Assembly (NCBI GenBank): GCA_965116935.1
Contig: OZ220737.1
Location: forward strand, 372,001-436,000
From: VXYL01 sp965116935
GTDB taxonomy: Bacteria; Pseudomonadota; Gammaproteobacteria; Pseudomonadales; Azotimanducaceae
Direction: 5' to 3'
Length of the DNA stretch: 64,000 bases
Each line of letters opens with the position of its first letter. The first letter of the stretch is position 1. The position numbers and the translations under genes were made by a program. Below are positions 60,429 to 64,000 of this stretch, piece by piece. Under the pieces are notes generated by a model that saw only the letters and a list, made by a program, of their open reading frames with translations, made no database searches and was not told the DNA's origin.

Positions 60429-60467
60429 GGCCTCGGCGGGAGGGCGAGACGCCCTCCATCCGAGGCC
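60429..60467. repeat. REP-like hairpin after frmA
   Basis: Inner perfect stem GGAGGGCG-AGA-CGCCCTCC (60439-60457), extended by GGCCTCGG/CCGAGGCC outer arms (60429-60436/60460-60467). The inner core recurs at 30213-30231 and the outer arm at 15-22. It begins 12 bp after the frmA stop and may help end that transcript, though no T-run follows. Confidence 0.65.
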
Positions 60468-60478
60468 CTGCCAACCAC

Positions 60479-61585
<1,107 letters not shown>

Positions 61586-61650
61586 CTGCAACTCTCCTCA
61601 CAACCCATGCGAACGGGCAAACCCTACAGCGTCAGCGCGCCTAGCGGCAA

Positions 61651-61925
61651 CTAGCCCGCATTTCTCACCAGCGCTCGTAGCGAGGACGACGAGGCGCCGC
61701 TGTGGCTGCGGGCCGCACGCGTGCCAGGAGGCACGTTCGCGTGCCAGGAGGCACGGCGGAAGACGGCGATCGACGCTTTGTGAGACGGGCGACCACAAGG
61801 GTCGCCCCTACGCGAACCTATCCGAAGGACAGGCGATTGCGTCCGCAGGACGCACGAGCACCTTGCGCAGCCACAGCGAGTGCATCGTCGTCCGCAAACG
61901 AGGACTGGTGAGAAATGCAGGCTAG
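61651..61925. mobile_element. CTAGCCCG-ended element, copy 3
   Basis: 275 bp; both ends are of the CATTTCTCACCAG type (CTAGCCCGCATTTCTCACC... and its complement with GGTGAGAAATGCAGGCTAG). It shares CTGTGGCTG, GGACGACGA and GCGTCC...GGACGC parts with the other copies, and is longer in the middle (GTGCCAGGAGGCAC twice, GACCACAAGGGTCGCC). It lies just upstream of frmA. Confidence 0.75.
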
Positions 61926-62669
61926 GAGCTTGCGCCGTAGAACGCGCTTGCCACGGGTTTCTGGAGGGAGGGCACCAAGAGCGTGCACCGCAGGAGCGGC
62001 GTGGACGCGCCGCGTAATGCGGTGCACGCTCTTGGGAAGGTGGGTCCGTGTCGGGGGATCGAGGAATTGCGTGAGGGCGCTTGGAGATTCGGGCTGCCTC
62101 GAACTGGTCGATTACCACGTCAGTGTCCACGGGCGGTTCACGCGCTTCGGCAGACGACCCCCCGGGCCGGGTCACGTCCAAGCGTCCAGGCCGTCGTAGC
62201 GTAGGGCGCCCGACCCTGTCGCACGGTGAAGACGTCGGCACCCGACAAGGCGGGTCGTGCTTGACTCCCGTGTTCGTTGCTGAATCTCAGGACGCTTCCT
62301 CGGGGCTATGTCGAAAGCGATAACGGAGGGCCCTCGCTGCGCCCAACTCTGCGCGTAACGCCGAACTCTTGACATCGATCCGAACACCCTTGGGCGTCTC
62401 CACATCGAAGGTGGCCAACCGTTCGGTGGAGCCGGTACGACGTGCGCCATTATGGCGGCAACGCGCCGGATAAGGCCGTCTGCGGGATTGCGGCGGTCCG
62501 AAGCACCGCCAGATACCGACTTGCCCGAAGGCGTACGTATGAAGCCGATGCTGTGCCTTGTCTCGCAGTCCGGTCGCACGATAAGATCGGCCGGAAGCGG
62601 ACGCCAAGCAGTCTAGTGCCTGCCCCTGCGTCCATAGCCGCGACGTTCGACGAAGGGAACCGTTTCCGT
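61926..62669. other. Intergenic region with a long inverted repeat
   Basis: About 740 bp without a supported gene. It holds a perfect 17-bp inverted repeat, CCAAGAGCGTGCACCGC (61975-61991) and its complement (62019-62035), around a GCGGCG...CGCCGC inner stem. The open frames seen here on either strand (for example 62172-62579 minus) lack ribosome binding sites and protein-like composition. Confidence 0.5.
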
Positions 62670-63059
62670 ATGTTTGTCCAATACCTGAGCGAGCGGCAAC
62701 AAGCCGCGTTGCTCCACTACTCAATCGAGGTAATGCAGGCCGACAATGTCGTCGATGCGGAGGAAAACGTGCATCTCGACCTGCTGCGGTCGCAGACAGC
62801 GCCAGGCGTTGAAGCGGAGGACATCCCAATCAGCGAACTGCCAGTTCTGTTCGAAGACCGACCGAGCCGCATCGCTCTGCTCCTTGAACTGGTTGGAATG
62901 GGACTCGTTGACGAGGAGTTCACCGGCGGGGAGTCGGCGCTCGTCGGCAGGATCGCGGCGGCTTTCGAAATCGGTGACGACGATCTAGCGTCAGTTCGAT
63001 CTTGGGTGCTGCGCCAGTTAGAGCTAGTCGAAGAGGCACGCGGCCTGATGGAAGCGTAG
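62670..63059 (+). CDS. TerB-like protein
   Basis: 129 residues. All-helical with the TerB pattern: YLSERQQAALLHYSIEVMQADNVVDAEENVHLDLL followed by a second half LLLELVGMGLVDEEFTGGESALVGRIAAAF, giving two DxxxxxEE-type metal-loop repeats. TerB-like domains occur in tellurite-resistance and phage-defence loci. ATG 62670 follows AAGGGAAC; the frame is open further upstream without protein-like sequence. The next gene starts 47 bp downstream with AAAGGAG. Confidence 0.75.
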   Translation: MFVQYLSERQQAALLHYSIEVMQADNVVDAEENVHLDLLRSQTAPGVEAEDIPISELPVLFEDRPSRIALLLELVGMGLVDEEFTGGESALVGRIAAAFEIGDDDLASVRSWVLRQLELVEEARGLMEA

Positions 63060-63106
63060 CCTCGGCCGCTGACTGGAAGTTGGCTCTTACGGAAAGGAGA
63101 ACAAGG

Positions 63107-64000
63107 ATGCCATTACCCCTGATCCTCGTGGGCGCCGCAGCCATCGCTGGTATCTATGGCGCGAAGAAGGGCGCGGACGCTTACTCCGACATCAAGCAGG
63201 CAAGTGGAAGAAGGGAAGACGCGAGTGACTTGTTGGGTAGGGCTGAAGGCAGTCTAAAGCGAGAGCGAAGTAGGTGCTCAGCCAAGTTGGAGGAACTGGG
63301 GCGGCTGAAGTTCGAGACTTGGCACGTTGACTTGGGTCGGTTCTGCTCGTTGTTCGAGCGTCTCCGCAACGTGGAGTTGGCGGGTGCTCTGGGAATGGAC
63401 GAGGTCAGATGGTCCGACCAGGAGCTCGATGAAATGAGGGAACTCTCGAGATACGCCAGCGAGGTCGTTTCCGGCGGGTTGGCGGCGGCTGGCAGCGGAG
63501 TGCTAGTCGGGATGGCAGCGTACGGGGGCGCGACGATATTCGCAACCGCCTCGACCGGCACGGCAATCAGCGCTTTAAGCGGCGTGGTGGCAACCAATGC
63601 GACGCTCGCTTGGTTCGGAGGCGGTGCTCTAAGCGCGGGTGGTCTAGGCATGTCGGGGGGTATGGCCGTGCTTGGCGGAATCGTAGCTGGACCCGTGTTG
63701 GCCGTCGGTGGGACGATTCTGGCAGCAAAGGCGAGGGAGAATCTGGCGGAGGCCGAACGAGACTATGCACTCGCTAAGATGCACGCTAGCGAAATGAACA
63801 CTGCGAAAGCAGTCGTGGGAGGGATCCGCAAAGCTGCGAACCAATACGTTGAGATCATCTCCGAGACCGTCGAGAGAGTGAGGTCGGCGCTTGATGGCCT
63901 CGCTAAGGTTGTGGCTGACCACGGGACGAACTTCGCGGGATTTCCCGACGATGCGAAAAGGGACGTCTATCTGGCAGTCCAGTTCGCACAATGTCTCAAG
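63107..64000 (+). CDS. Glycine-rich membrane/coiled-coil protein, partial
   Basis: Open from ATG 63107 to the window edge, 298 codons without a stop, so 3'-partial. GGAAAGGAG precedes the ATG. The N-terminus (PLPLILVGAAAIAGIYGAKKGAD) is a possible anchor; residues 35-120 form a helical charged region. Residues 125-210 are a glycine-rich hydrophobic stretch (ATIFATASTGTAISALSG, ATNATLAWFGGGALSAGG, MAVLGGIVAGPVLAVGG) suited to a membrane-spanning hairpin. The rest is coiled-coil (AKARENLAEAERDYALAKMH). This architecture recurs beside TerB-like genes in other bacteria as far as I recall. Function unknown. Confidence 0.65.
   Translation, partial: MPLPLILVGAAAIAGIYGAKKGADAYSDIKQASGRREDASDLLGRAEGSLKRERSRCSAKLEELGRLKFETWHVDLGRFCSLFERLRNVELAGALGMDEVRWSDQELDEMRELSRYASEVVSGGLAAAGSGVLVGMAAYGGATIFATASTGTAISALSGVVATNATLAWFGGGALSAGGLGMSGGMAVLGGIVAGPVLAVGGTILAAKARENLAEAERDYALAKMHASEMNTAKAVVGGIRKAANQYVEIISETVERVRSALDGLAKVVADHGTNFAGFPDDAKRDVYLAVQFAQCLK

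Noticed and set aside
62172..62829. Minus-strand frames of 135 and 180 codons
   Set aside because: Arg/Pro-rich, no ribosome binding site, and they overlap the TerB-like gene start.

Overview
The window is GC-rich (about 65% by eye) and looks like the chromosome of a gammaproteobacterium. The strongest evidence is the gene order at 50.9-54.9 kb: tRNA-Gln(UUG), prs, rplY/ctc, pth, ychF, a classic gammaproteobacterial housekeeping run. A very large TonB-dependent receptor, quinone-type pyrD, glutathione-linked frmA and several oxidoreductases fit a free-living or host-associated heterotroph. I cannot name the genus.

Layout. 0-8 kb is catabolic: a DUF1080 protein, a dGTPase, a lone molybdopterin oxidoreductase large subunit, and a GMC oxidoreductase with its gluconate 2-dehydrogenase subunit 3-like partner. 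8-27 kb is accessory. It carries hicAB, darTG and abiEi/abiEii, an uncharacterised three-gene operon (coiled-coil/tail-anchor, possible trypco2-like, OmpA-like), a CRTAC1 lipoprotein, TPR proteins, a TonB receptor, and broken duplicates of the TPR/CRTAC1 genes around abiE. 27-33 kb holds two secreted proteins with four PPC-like repeats each. Their last ~1.37 kb are identical at DNA level as far as I can compare.

33-57 kb is a run of enzymes and transporters (amidase, epoxide hydrolase, flippase-like protein, CinA-like/nucleotidyltransferase fusion, MATE, Fpg, LLM oxidoreductase, SDR, flavin reductase, APH-like kinase, Ppx/GppA, the prs-ychF block, Amt). Seven of its gene gaps are filled by dense clusters of a short motif, GGACAGGCAAACGCC or its complement. 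A RAYT-like Y1 transposase gene at 47.6-48.6 kb lies directly between two of these clusters. Within each cluster the word between motifs is duplicated locally, but only the motif is shared between clusters. I regard this as the most likely undescribed system in the window. 57-64 kb holds an S9 peptidase, pyrD, frmA, and the start of a TerB-like plus glycine-rich membrane protein locus cut by the window edge.

Other mobile or repeated DNA includes three 228-275 bp elements with CTAGCCCG ends, one 185-bp MITE with 18-bp terminal inverted repeats, and several families of REP-like hairpins. Many genes start at GTG or TTG, and several starts lie only 6-15 nt after a -10-like hexamer, suggesting leaderless or very short-leader transcripts.
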